Positions 6,955 through 14,383 of a stretch of 17,627 nt of DNA are shown in pieces (within the stretch, counting starts at the first letter, position 1; each line of letters begins with the position of its first letter). Both the position numbers and the translations under genes were made by a program. Under the pieces are notes generated by a model. It searched no databases, was not told the origin of the DNA, and saw nothing but the letters and a program-made list of their open reading frames with translations. Origin of the DNA: CAZWKX01 sp964614095 (GTDB taxonomy: Bacteria > Actinomycetota > Acidimicrobiia > Spongiisociales > UBA11373); contig CAZTJO010000037.1 in assembly GCA_964614095.1 (NCBI GenBank), forward strand, positions 1 through 17,627, read 5' to 3'.

Positions 6955-7661
6955 CAGACGAAGCCCCGCATCAGCCAGCCCACCGCATCACTCAAGAAGC
7001 CAAGCCTCCCCCGGAACACGACAAAAACCAGGGCAAAAAGGATGAGGAATCCGTACTGGGAGACCTGGTAGAAGACTCTTTTGCCCTTCTCAGGCAGAAC
7101 CAGCGGGAGCAGCTTGCTGCCGTCGAGTGGCGGAATGGGCAGCATGTTGAAGATGGCGAGGACGATGTTGAGGAAGGCAAAGCCGAGCAGGACCTGTGCC
7201 CACAGCCCTTCCGTGGTGATACCGATACCGAGGTCATACCAGATGACGATGTTGGGATGTGCCGCCTCAATGCAGGACCAACTGCGACAGAGACCGGTAT
7301 CGACAAAGGGCCCCAGCTGCACCGTGATGAAGGCCAACAGGAGGTTTGTGGCCGGCCCGGCCAGGGCGACGACGGCCATCATCTGAGTAGGACGACGGAA
7401 GTACGACGGGTTCACCGGTACCGGTTTGGCCCAGCCGAACACGGGCTGGCCGGCAAGGGCCAGCACACCGGGCATCAGGAAGGAGCCCACCGGATCCAGG
7501 TGAGGGATGGGATCGAGGGTGATGCGACCGGCGCGACGAGCGGTCGGATCTCCAAACCGCTCGGCCACCCATCCGTGAGCCACCTCATGGAGAATGACGC
7601 TGGGCAGCAAGATGAGTAGGAAGATAACAAGGTCGGCGAAGACATTGCCGGAGATCTCCAT
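6954..7661 (-). CDS. Site-2-protease-like membrane metallopeptidase (M50 family)
   Basis: This is a 235-residue polytopic membrane protein. The zinc-binding HEVAHG is at residues 25-30 inside the first hydrophobic segment, and the third ligand D180 is in NMLPIPPLDGS. AGPATNLLLAF at 101-111 is the typical N-terminal motif of the core's middle helices. No PDZ or CBS domain is present, so this is the short SpoIVFB/YwhC-like type rather than the RseP type with PDZ. Members cleave transmembrane substrates or are of unknown function. No Shine-Dalgarno sequence precedes the ATG, which overlaps the stop of a nine-codon reading frame (7687-7661). It is coupled by TGATG to the HD gene and follows the DksA-like gene by 30 bases. 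Confidence 0.88.
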   Translation of the reverse strand: MEISGNVFADLVIFLLILLPSVILHEVAHGWVAERFGDPTARRAGRITLDPIPHLDPVGSFLMPGVLALAGQPVFGWAKPVPVNPSYFRRPTQMMAVVALAGPATNLLLAFITVQLGPFVDTGLCRSWSCIEAAHPNIVIWYDLGIGITTEGLWAQVLLGFAFLNIVLAIFNMLPIPPLDGSKLLPLVLPEKGKRVFYQVSQYGFLILFALVFVVFRGRLGFLSDAVGWLMRGFV

Positions 7662-7691
7662 CAGGCGCGGTGCATGAGCTCACTCACGGGC

Positions 7692-8045
7692 TCAGGAAGA
7701 GTTCTTGTTCTTGCAGTCCACACAGAGTGTCGACTCGGGCCGGACCTCGAGCCGGCCAGCTCCGATCTCCTTGCCGCATTGGGCACAGGTTCCGTAGGTG
7801 CCGTCTTCAATCCGGCCCAGGGCTGTGTCCACGTTCTCGAGCATGCCCTTGAGAGAATCGATCAGGCCGATCACCTCGGTGCGCTCCGCCGTTGCCGCGG
7901 CGGCATCGGCAAAACCCTCGCCGAAGTCGTAGTCGCTGCGCAGCTCCCCGCTCTCACTGGCGCCGAGCTCAGCAAGCTGGTGTACCAGATGACCCCGCTC
8001 TTCTCGCAGGCGGGCCTCGGCCTCACTTGTGGAGTATGTGCTCAT
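7692..8045 (-). CDS. DksA/TraR-family C4 zinc-finger protein
   Basis: This is a 117-residue protein with a helical, charged N-terminus (about residues 7-80) and a C-terminal four-cysteine zinc finger: C87-x2-C90 in TCAQCGKEI and C108-x2-C111 in LCVDCKNK. The layout matches short actinobacterial DksA/TraR-like proteins. Whether they bind RNA polymerase as E. coli DksA does is not settled. The coiled-coil tip DxxDA motif of true DksA is not evident; instead the tract has DFGEGFADAAAATAERTE. The ATG lies 6 bases after the xerD stop with only a weak purine run upstream. Position in the xerD-to-scpA interval is the only context clue. Confidence 0.87.
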   Translation of the reverse strand: MSTYSTSEAEARLREERGHLVHQLAELGASESGELRSDYDFGEGFADAAAATAERTEVIGLIDSLKGMLENVDTALGRIEDGTYGTCAQCGKEIGAGRLEVRPESTLCVDCKNKNSS

Positions 8046-8051
8046 GAAAAC

Positions 8052-8921
8052 TCAACTGCGTGGGTGACAGGTGGCATACACCTCTAGGAGGTGGCCTGGA
8101 GACACTCGTGTGTAGACCTGTGTCGTGCTGATGCTAGCGTGCCCGAGCATCTCTTGAACGGATCTCAGATCGGCTCCGCCCTCCACCATGTGGGTTGCCG
8201 CCGAGTGCCGCAGCACGTGTGGGGAAACACGATCGACCGGAAGACCGGCCCTCTGCGCCTGCCGACGGACGATGGTCCAGACGCCTTGACGGGTGAGACG
8301 GCCGCCACGCTGATTGAGGAACACCGCTCCCGAATCGCCCCCCGGCCGGCGCAGCGCCAATCGATCCGGCAAGTACGCCGTGATGGCAGCGCGGGCGTAG
8401 CGGCCGAAGGGGACGACCCGCTGCTTGTCCCCCTTCCCGGTGAGCAGCACGCTTCCGCCCTCGAGGTCCAGATCGAGCTGATCCAGTGCGGTCACCTCGG
8501 ATACGCGGGCGCCGGTGCCATAGATCAACTCGAGGAGAGCCCGGTCTCTGCGCCCTCGCGCCGAACCGGCATCGGGGGCCTGCAGCAGCAGTTCCACCTC
8601 GCTGATGGTCAGCGCCTTGGGGAGGGAGCGGGGCCGGCGCGGCGTCTCGATCAGCGCCGTCGGATCTTCGGAAGAGAGGTCCTCCGCAACCAGAAACCGG
8701 TGAAAGGTGCGCAGCGCGGCCAACTTTCGGGCCACCGTCGACGGGGCCAGCTCGATGAGTGACCGAATGAAGAGGGACACCGCCTCCGCGTTTGGCTCCC
8801 GGCCCTCCAGGTGGGCAACGTATTGGCCCAGATCGCGTCGATAGGCGGAGACCGTCGCCTCGGAAAGGCCGCGCTCCAGACGCAGCGCAGAGAGGAACTC
8901 GGCGATCTGCTCCTGGATCAC
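8052..8921 (-). CDS. xerD: Tyrosine recombinase XerD (chromosome dimer resolution)
   Basis: XerD-type recombinases resolve chromosome dimers at dif, usually with XerC. The 289-residue protein has the N-terminal SAM-like core-binding domain (LSALRLERGLSEATVSAYRR, in part) and the C-terminal catalytic domain. The active-site set is complete: R in GTGARVSEV, K in GKGDKQRV, H-x-x-R in HVLRHSAA, H in LGHASIS and Y in TQVYTRVS. The length and location next to scpAB and pyrG argue for the housekeeping enzyme rather than a phage integrase. I start it at the GTG at 8921, whose GTGA overlaps the NUDIX stop TGA by four bases. Longer in-frame reading lies across the NUDIX gene. It could be called XerC/D without a second homologue to compare. 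Confidence 0.92.
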   Translation of the reverse strand: MIQEQIAEFLSALRLERGLSEATVSAYRRDLGQYVAHLEGREPNAEAVSLFIRSLIELAPSTVARKLAALRTFHRFLVAEDLSSEDPTALIETPRRPRSLPKALTISEVELLLQAPDAGSARGRRDRALLELIYGTGARVSEVTALDQLDLDLEGGSVLLTGKGDKQRVVPFGRYARAAITAYLPDRLALRRPGGDSGAVFLNQRGGRLTRQGVWTIVRRQAQRAGLPVDRVSPHVLRHSAATHMVEGGADLRSVQEMLGHASISTTQVYTRVSPGHLLEVYATCHPRS

Positions 8922-9445
8922 AGCCGCTTCCGCAAGGCGTAGACACCGAGGATGGTCTTGGCGTCCTCGATGATTCCCGCCTCGAGCGCATGTTCGGCCT
9001 CGGCGAGGGTCATGCTCACCCTCGTCGCCGCGATTTCCTCCACGCCCTGTGGTTCGGCAGGAACCACCTCGAGATCCTCGGCGAGGTAGATCCACGAGAC
9101 CTCGTCGGTGAAGCCGGGGGACGTGTAACAGCGATGCAGCAAGGTGACTTTGCCGGGTTTGAGCCCCAGTTCCTCGGCACACTCCCGGGCCGCGGTGATC
9201 GCGGGTGGCTCGCCGGCCACATCCAGCTTGCCTGCCGGCAGCTCCAGCACGGCCTTGCCGGCGGCAGCACGATATTGCGAGATGAAGAACACCCGCTCTC
9301 CGTCCCAGGGGACCACCACGGCAGAGCCCGGGTGGGACACGAGATCGCGCGCGGTCCACGCCCCATCGGCGGCCAGATGGTACAAACGCTCAAAGGTCAG
9401 GAAGCGGCCGCGGGCCAGACGGCGCCGGCCGAGCAGTCGGAACAT
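8918..9445 (-). CDS. NUDIX hydrolase, probable ADP-ribose pyrophosphatase
   Basis: The NUDIX box is clear: GKLDVAGEPPAITAAREC is followed by AEELGL, matching the family pattern with one extra residue between the first G and E. The preceding SQYRAAAGKAVLELPAG is typical of the ADP-ribose pyrophosphatase subgroup, which splits ADP-ribose into AMP and ribose-5-phosphate. The later TSPGFTDEVSWIYLA segment supports that subgroup. I start it at the ATG at 9445 (175 residues, MFRLLGRRRLARG), 10 bases past the pyrG stop and 8 bases after a GAGG. An ATG at 9502 would put 19 more residues inside pyrG. It overlaps xerD by four bases. Substrate preference is inferred from family resemblance. Confidence 0.88.
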   Translation of the reverse strand: MFRLLGRRRLARGRFLTFERLYHLAADGAWTARDLVSHPGSAVVVPWDGERVFFISQYRAAAGKAVLELPAGKLDVAGEPPAITAARECAEELGLKPGKVTLLHRCYTSPGFTDEVSWIYLAEDLEVVPAEPQGVEEIAATRVSMTLAEAEHALEAGIIEDAKTILGVYALRKRL

Positions 9446-9455
9446 CTCCACCGCC

Positions 9456-11108
9456 TCAGGGAGCGTCGGCCCGCTCCTTGGTCCATTCCTCAGCCGGCAC
9501 ATCGGCCCGTCGGCGATGGTCCTTGGCCGCGGCCATGAATCCAGAGAAGAGCGGATGCGCGTTGTCGGGCCGTGACTTGAACTCGGGATGGAACTGCGAG
9601 GCGATGTAGAAGGGGTGCCCGGGCAGCTCCACGATCTCCACCAGCTGATCGTCGGGCGACAGGCCCGACAGCAGCAGGCCGGCCCCGCTGAGGTCCGTGC
9701 GGTACCGGTTGTTCACCTCGTAGCGGTGGCGGTGCCGTTCGTAGATGAGCTCTTCACCGTAAAGGCGCCGAGCCAGCGAACCTTCGACCAGTTTGGCTGC
9801 ATAGAGGCCCAGGCGCATCGTGCCACCCTTCTCCTCCACATCCTGCTGCGTCTCCATGAGATCGATGACCGGGTGAGGGCTCGTGGGATCAAACTCGGCG
9901 CTGTTCGCCTCGTTGAGGCCGAGCTGGGATCGGGCGAACTCGATAACGGCACACTGCAGCCCCAGGCAGAGTCCCAGGTACGGGACCCCGTTCTCCCGGG
10001 CGTAACGAGCCGCCTGGATCTTGCCCTCGATGCCGCGCACCCCGAAGCCGCCCGGCACCACGATGCCATCGAGTCCCTGCAAGTACGAGGGAGCCAACAG
10101 GCCGTCGACATCGTCGCTGGGTATCCAGCGCAGGTCGAGGGAAACATCGTGCGCCACCGCCCCGTGTCCCAGCGCCTCGACCACGGAGAGATAGGCGTCG
10201 GGAAGATCGACGTACTTGCCCACGAGGCCGACGGTGACCTGCTCCGTCGTGCTCGCCATACGCTCGACCAGCCTGCGCCAGCCGTCGAGATCGGGCGGCG
10301 CGGTCTTTATGTCCAGCTTGTCGAGAACCACCTGATCGAGCCCTCCCTCGTGAAGCACCAGCGGGACCTGGTAGGTGCAATCCACGTCGGGGGCCACGAT
10401 GACTGCCGAAAAAGGCACGTCGCAGAAGAGGCTGATCTTGCGGCGAGGGCTGTCGTCTACCGGCCGGTCGGAGCGAACCACGATGGAATCGGGCTGGATG
10501 CCGCGGCTGCGCAGCTCGGCGACGCTGTGCTGCGTGGGTTTTGTCTTCAGCTCCTCACTGGGGGCGATGAAGGGCATCAGCGTGAGATGGATGTAGACGG
10601 TGTTGTGGGGGCCGAGGTCGTTGCGCAGCTGCCGGATGGCTTCGAGGAAGGGAAGGATCTCGATGTCACCCACCGTGCCGCCTATTTCGCTGATGACGAT
10701 GTCGGCCTCGGTGCGCTCCCCAAGACGACGGATACGGCTCTTAATCTCGTTGGTGATGTGGGGGATCACCTGGACGGTGTCGCCTAGGTAGTCGCCTCTT
10801 CGCTCCTTCTGGATCACGGCCAGGTAGACCGAGCCGGTGGTGACGTTGGAGTCGCGATGCAGGTTCTCGCCGACAAACCGTTCGTAGTGGCCGAGGTCGA
10901 GGTCGGTCTCGCCCCCATCGTCGGTCACGAACACCTCGCCGTGCTGGAAAGGGTTCATGGTGCCCGGATCGACGTTGATGTAGGGGTCGAGTTTTTGATT
11001 CACCACCCGCAGACCGCGGGCTCGCAGGAGCCGACCCAGAGATGCTGCGGTGATGCCCTTTCCCAGGCTCGATGTCACGCCGCCGGTGACAAAGACGTAC
11101 TTGGTCAC
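9456..11108 (-). CDS. pyrG: CTP synthase
   Basis: PyrG aminates UTP to CTP using glutamine. From the GTG at 11108 the protein has 550 residues. The amidoligase domain begins MTKYVFVTGGVTSSLGKGI and contains QKLDPYINVDPGTMNPFQHGEV (in parts) and GGTVGDIE. The class-I glutamine amidotransferase domain has the nucleophile C381 in GLCLGLQ and the His-Glu pair in FHPEFKSRP. The ATG at 11138 would add ten residues, but it overlaps a TACGAT -10-like element, and homologues usually start MTKY. An AGGG lies 11 bases upstream of the GTG, a little far. The gene follows recN after about 60 bases. Confidence 0.95.
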   Translation of the reverse strand: MTKYVFVTGGVTSSLGKGITAASLGRLLRARGLRVVNQKLDPYINVDPGTMNPFQHGEVFVTDDGGETDLDLGHYERFVGENLHRDSNVTTGSVYLAVIQKERRGDYLGDTVQVIPHITNEIKSRIRRLGERTEADIVISEIGGTVGDIEILPFLEAIRQLRNDLGPHNTVYIHLTLMPFIAPSEELKTKPTQHSVAELRSRGIQPDSIVVRSDRPVDDSPRRKISLFCDVPFSAVIVAPDVDCTYQVPLVLHEGGLDQVVLDKLDIKTAPPDLDGWRRLVERMASTTEQVTVGLVGKYVDLPDAYLSVVEALGHGAVAHDVSLDLRWIPSDDVDGLLAPSYLQGLDGIVVPGGFGVRGIEGKIQAARYARENGVPYLGLCLGLQCAVIEFARSQLGLNEANSAEFDPTSPHPVIDLMETQQDVEEKGGTMRLGLYAAKLVEGSLARRLYGEELIYERHRHRYEVNNRYRTDLSGAGLLLSGLSPDDQLVEIVELPGHPFYIASQFHPEFKSRPDNAHPLFSGFMAAAKDHRRRADVPAEEWTKERADAP

Positions 11109-11136
11109 AACCGTGTAATCCCTGGTGGCTCGCGGC

Positions 11137-11142
11137 ATCGTA
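11137..11142 (-). promoter_or_regulatory. Candidate -10 element for pyrG
   Basis: TACGAT on the minus strand fits TANNNT and lies in the recN-pyrG gap. Initiation about 7 bases downstream would give a leader of roughly 20 bases carrying AGGG before the GTG at 11108. No good -35 is seen. No pyrG attenuator-type hairpin is visible. Confidence 0.25.
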
Positions 11143-11167
11143 GCACCGGCCCGCCGCGGTACCGGAT

Positions 11168-12781
11168 TCAGCCTTCCTCGCGGCGCCGGCGCGCCAACTC
11201 CAGCAGCTCCACAGCATGGCTACGGCCTCGTTCGCTGGCGGGCAGGCCGCCGAGCATACGGGTGAGCTCGGCAACGCGCTCCTCGCCCTCGACGCGCTGC
11301 ACCGATGCCTGTGTGCCCGAACGCTCAACAGACAGCTGGGTATGGGCGAATGCGGCCACCTGGGGAAGATGGGTGACAACAAGCACCTGGCGATCGGAGG
11401 CGAGCGCGGCCAGCTTCTCCCCCATGGCCAGAGCGGTGCTACCCCCAATTCCGGCATCGATCTCGTCGAAAGCCACAACCGGAGTCTCCGCCACCCCGCC
11501 GGCAAGGCGCACCGCCAGCACCAGCCGGCTCAGCTCTCCCCCGCTGGCGATGCGGTTGACCGGCCCCGCCTCGATATCCACATCCGAGGAGAAGCGGAGA
11601 TCGACGGAATCGGCGCCGCGGCGCCGCGGCGCCGAGTCGATCACCCGCAGATCTACTACGGGGCGGCCAAAGCCCAGATCACGCAGGTGCGCCTCGGCGG
11701 CCTGGGCGAGGTGTTTGGCATAGCGCCGGCGCGCCTCGGCCAGGTGTTCGCCCGCGGCTGCGACCACCTCCTCGGCCGTCTCGATCTCGGCGCTGAGCTG
11801 CTCGGCCCGGTCGAGCAGCCCCTTGACGCGTTCGGCCTCAGCGCCGGCCCGAACCCCAAACTCCAGAACCTCATCGAGCGTGTCCCCGTACTTGCGCTTC
11901 AGGTCGCCGAGCGCGGCCAGGCGCTGCTCGGCCTGCTCGAGCGCCCCGGGGTCGTGTTCCATCGATTCACCACGCCGGCGCAACTCTGCGGCCAGATCAC
12001 CGGCCTGTGCGGCCAAGGCGGCCGCGTCCCCGGCCAAGGCCGCAACCGTCGAATCGAGTGCGCCCACCTTACGCAGCAGGCCGATCAGGTCGCCGAGTCG
12101 GTCGCCGATGCCTGCTTCGGCGCTGAGGATCTCATGGCCTTCACCCAGGGCGGCGGCGATCTCCTCGGCATGCCGCAAGCGCTCGAGGGTGACGGCAAGT
12201 TTGGTGTCCTCATCGGCATCGATGGCGGCGGCCTCTATCTCGCGAGCCTGATGACGGGCCAGATCCGCCTCCCTTTCCAGCTGGCGGCGGTCTCCGCCAA
12301 TGGCGGCGGTATCGGCCCGCAGCCCTTCGAGAACGGCCCAAGACTCGCCGTAGAGGTCGAGCGCGGCGCGGCCGTCCGCATCGAGGCCGCCGTCGATGAT
12401 GCCCCGCAGCACCGATTCACGTCCCAGCGATACGTGCTCGTTCTGGGCCACTATCTCCACAATCCCGCCAAGCCGATCGCCGAGGGCGCCCACGGTTACC
12501 ATCGAGCCGTCCAGATACGCCTTGGAGCGGCCCGCGGCCACCCTCCGGGCGGCCACGATCTCGTCACCGTCCACCAAGAAACGGCCCTCAACACGTGCCT
12601 CCCGGCCGTCGGGCCCAATCTGGTCGGACCGGGCCGCATCGCCGCGTAGAAGCCGCAGCGCGCCCAGCAGCAGCGTCTTGCCGGCGCCGGTCTCACCGGT
12701 GACCGCCACCAGCCCCGGCCCCGGCTCGATGTGGGCCCGAGAGATGATGCCGAGGTTCTCTACTACCAGCTCATCAAGCAT
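11168..12781 (-). CDS. recN: DNA repair protein RecN
   Basis: RecN is an SMC-like ATPase acting early in double-strand-break repair. The 537-residue protein starts MLDELVVENLGII. The Walker A GETGAGKT is at residues 29-36. Two long helical, alanine- and glutamate-rich coiled-coil regions occupy roughly residues 150-370. The ABC signature IASGGELSRLVLAVRLA and Walker B VVAFDEIDAGIGG come near the C-terminus. The ATG at 12781 overlaps the nadK stop by eight bases, so it is coupled to nadK. The in-frame extension to 12994 is out of family. At 11612-11633 the coding strand carries three GGCGCC units at 8-base spacing within the APRRRGAD codons, just before the signature region. The length is slightly below the usual 550-590. 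Confidence 0.94.
   Translation of the reverse strand: MLDELVVENLGIISRAHIEPGPGLVAVTGETGAGKTLLLGALRLLRGDAARSDQIGPDGREARVEGRFLVDGDEIVAARRVAAGRSKAYLDGSMVTVGALGDRLGGIVEIVAQNEHVSLGRESVLRGIIDGGLDADGRAALDLYGESWAVLEGLRADTAAIGGDRRQLEREADLARHQAREIEAAAIDADEDTKLAVTLERLRHAEEIAAALGEGHEILSAEAGIGDRLGDLIGLLRKVGALDSTVAALAGDAAALAAQAGDLAAELRRRGESMEHDPGALEQAEQRLAALGDLKRKYGDTLDEVLEFGVRAGAEAERVKGLLDRAEQLSAEIETAEEVVAAAGEHLAEARRRYAKHLAQAAEAHLRDLGFGRPVVDLRVIDSAPRRRGADSVDLRFSSDVDIEAGPVNRIASGGELSRLVLAVRLAGGVAETPVVAFDEIDAGIGGSTALAMGEKLAALASDRQVLVVTHLPQVAAFAHTQLSVERSGTQASVQRVEGEERVAELTRMLGGLPASERGRSHAVELLELARRRREEG
11612..11633. repeat. Three GGCGCC palindromes at 8-base period inside recN
   Basis: GGCGCC occurs at 11612-11617, 11620-11625 and 11628-11633, joined by GC, so GGCGCCGC is tandemly repeated almost three times. 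The tract is self-complementary. Because 8 is not a multiple of 3, gain or loss of one unit would shift the recN frame. Confidence 0.8.
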
Positions 12782-13607
12782 CGTGAAGGCCGAATTTCTC
12801 GCGAACGGCTGCGGCAAAGTGTCTCGGAGACAAGAGAACCAGGCGGGCCGGCTGCGGGCCGCATGCCACCTCAACCGACTCCCCGGGCTCCAAGCCTCCG
12901 ATGGCGCGTCCGTCAAGGTTGACACGAGCGGACCGATCACCCTCGGCGCTGAGCCGGAGGCGAGCGTTGGGCCCAAACACAAGGGGGCGGGCAAACAGGT
13001 TGTGCGGTGCCACCGCAGTCACCACCAGAGCCTCCAGCTCGGGATCCACCAGGGGGCCGCCCGCCGAGAAGGTATAGGCGGTCGAGCCGGTCGGCGTGGC
13101 AACAACAACGGCATCGGCTCGATAACAAGCCAGGCGCTCGTCGCCGACCGACACCCCGATCTTGACCACATGCTGGCTGACCACCTTCTCCACCACCACG
13201 TCGTTGATGCCCGCCACCGGATCGGCACCGGGCATTTGCGCGGTCAGAGTCATCCGAGGCGATTCCTCCCAATTGCCGGCGCCCAGCGCATCGAGAGCGG
13301 CGCTCACCTCGTCGGGCTCCACCGCGGTGAGGAAACCGACATGTCCGGCGTTGACCCCCAGCACCGGAAGGCCGGCGGCCAAGCCAAGCCGCACCGCTTC
13401 CAACACGGTCCCGTCCCCTCCCACGGCCACGATGAGGTCACCGTCGAGAGGCGCCGCGGGCGACCTGGCTTTGGTGCCGGGCACACGCTCGGCATCGGCG
13501 GCGGTGGCGGTCACCGTCATCCCGCGCCGGGCCGCCTCGGCCACCAGCGTCGTGGCCACGGCAACGGCACGATCGCGGCTGGGATGCACCACCAAAACGA
13601 GCTTCAT
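12774..13607 (-). CDS. nadK: NAD kinase
   Basis: NadK phosphorylates NAD to NADP. The 277-residue protein has GGDGT at residues 63-67, the NAGHVGFLT motif at about 86-94, NDVVVEK in the middle, the glycine- and threonine-rich TPTGSTAYTFSAGGP, and VNLDGR near the end, all diagnostic. The ATG overlaps the tlyA stop as ATGA, with AGGAGG 7 bases upstream, and the 3' end overlaps recN by eight bases. The tlyA-nadK-recN order is a conserved actinobacterial arrangement. Confidence 0.96.
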   Translation of the reverse strand: MKLVLVVHPSRDRAVAVATTLVAEAARRGMTVTATAADAERVPGTKARSPAAPLDGDLIVAVGGDGTVLEAVRLGLAAGLPVLGVNAGHVGFLTAVEPDEVSAALDALGAGNWEESPRMTLTAQMPGADPVAGINDVVVEKVVSQHVVKIGVSVGDERLACYRADAVVVATPTGSTAYTFSAGGPLVDPELEALVVTAVAPHNLFARPLVFGPNARLRLSAEGDRSARVNLDGRAIGGLEPGESVEVACGPQPARLVLLSPRHFAAAVREKFGLHDA

Positions 13608-14383
13608 GCCACAGCCTCCTCGATGGCAGCAGGCGTCAGGGACGGAGTCTCGCCGAGCCGTCCGGCAACAAGAAACTCGACATTGCCTTTGACCCCGGTG
13701 ATGGGAGAACGCATCGCCGACCAGGGGCCGATACCGACGGAGCCGAGCGCCTCGGCAACGCCGGCCACGGCCTGCCCGTGCAGCGCCGTATCGGTGACGA
13801 TGCCGCCTTTGCCCACGTTTCCCCGTCCTACCTCGAATTGTGGTTTGACGAGCACAACGTAGTCGCTGGCGTCCCGGCCGCAGGCGGCGAGGTTCTCCGC
13901 CAGCACCCTGATCGAGATGAAAGACACATCGGCAACAACCAGATCAAAGGGGGCTCCCAGGGCCTTCGGGTCGGCGTGGCGGAAGTTGGTGCGGTCATGG
14001 ACAACAACGCGCTTCTCGTTGCGGAGACGCCAGGCGAGCTGGCCGTAGCCGACATCGACCGCGGCCACGGCCGCGGCGCCCCGGCGCAGCAGCACGTCGG
14101 TGAAGCCCCCGGTGGAAGCGCCTACGTCGAGGCAGCGGCAACCCTCGGGGTTGATGCCGAAACGGTCGAGAGCCGCGGCCAGCTTGACGCCGCCCCGGCT
14201 GGCCCATTCGGAGGACACTTCGATCAGCGAAAGACCGGTGGCTTCGTCGACCAGGGTCCCCGGGCCCGGGACCGGGATGCCGACAACACGTACCCGGTGC
14301 TCCTGGATGGCTCGCCGGGCCGCCGCCCGGCTGGGAACCAGCCCGCGCCGAACCAGCTCACGGTCCAGACGGCGCCGAGTCAG
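13604..14383 (-). CDS. tlyA: rRNA 2'-O-methyltransferase TlyA, apparently starting with CTG
   Basis: TlyA methylates 16S and 23S rRNA ribose positions; in mycobacteria its loss gives capreomycin resistance. The Rossmann domain has CLDVGASTGGFTD for SAM binding. The catalytic set is K67 (SRGGVKL), D in VVADVSF, K in VLVKPQFE and E in KGNVEFL. A GTG at 14218 would give only 204 residues and drop the S4 domain. Reading further upstream in frame gives LTRRRLDRELVRRGL and then PSRAAARRAIQEHRVRV, a proper S4 domain with the family's TRRRLD N-terminus. The only start-like codon before it is CTG at 14383-14381, preceded by GGAGAGG at 7 bases and overlapping the upstream TGA as CTGA. From it the protein has 259 residues, close to the usual length. 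Confidence 0.91.
   Translation of the reverse strand: MTRRRLDRELVRRGLVPSRAAARRAIQEHRVRVVGIPVPGPGTLVDEATGLSLIEVSSEWASRGGVKLAAALDRFGINPEGCRCLDVGASTGGFTDVLLRRGAAAVAAVDVGYGQLAWRLRNEKRVVVHDRTNFRHADPKALGAPFDLVVADVSFISIRVLAENLAACGRDASDYVVLVKPQFEVGRGNVGKGGIVTDTALHGQAVAGVAEALGSVGIGPWSAMRSPITGVKGNVEFLVAGRLGETPSLTPAAIEEAVA

Noticed and set aside
5937..7619. Long plus-strand open frame of 560 codons opposite scpA, the HD gene and the M50 gene.
   Set aside because: It is antisense to three genes with clear family motifs, has low-complexity composition rich in R, G, A and H, and shows no domain. It reflects high GC content and rare stop codons.
7661..7687. Nine-codon GTG-started frame ending in TGATG over the M50 start, as a leader peptide.
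   Set aside because: It is too short to distinguish from chance and has only a weak purine run upstream; it was noted as possible coupling only.
8052..8921. The tyrosine recombinase as a sign of an integrated mobile element.
   Set aside because: Its length, position among pyrG, NUDIX and scpAB genes, and overlap with housekeeping neighbours fit chromosomal XerD. No attachment sites, phage genes or inverted repeats are present.
11216..13862. Long plus-strand open frames (477 and 488 codons) opposite recN, nadK and tlyA.
   Set aside because: They lie antisense to well-supported genes, contain no recognisable motif, and have composition expected of shadow frames.
13604..14218. TlyA as a 204-residue protein from GTG at 14218.
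   Set aside because: This would remove an S4 domain that is intact upstream in the same frame, and no Shine-Dalgarno sequence precedes that GTG.
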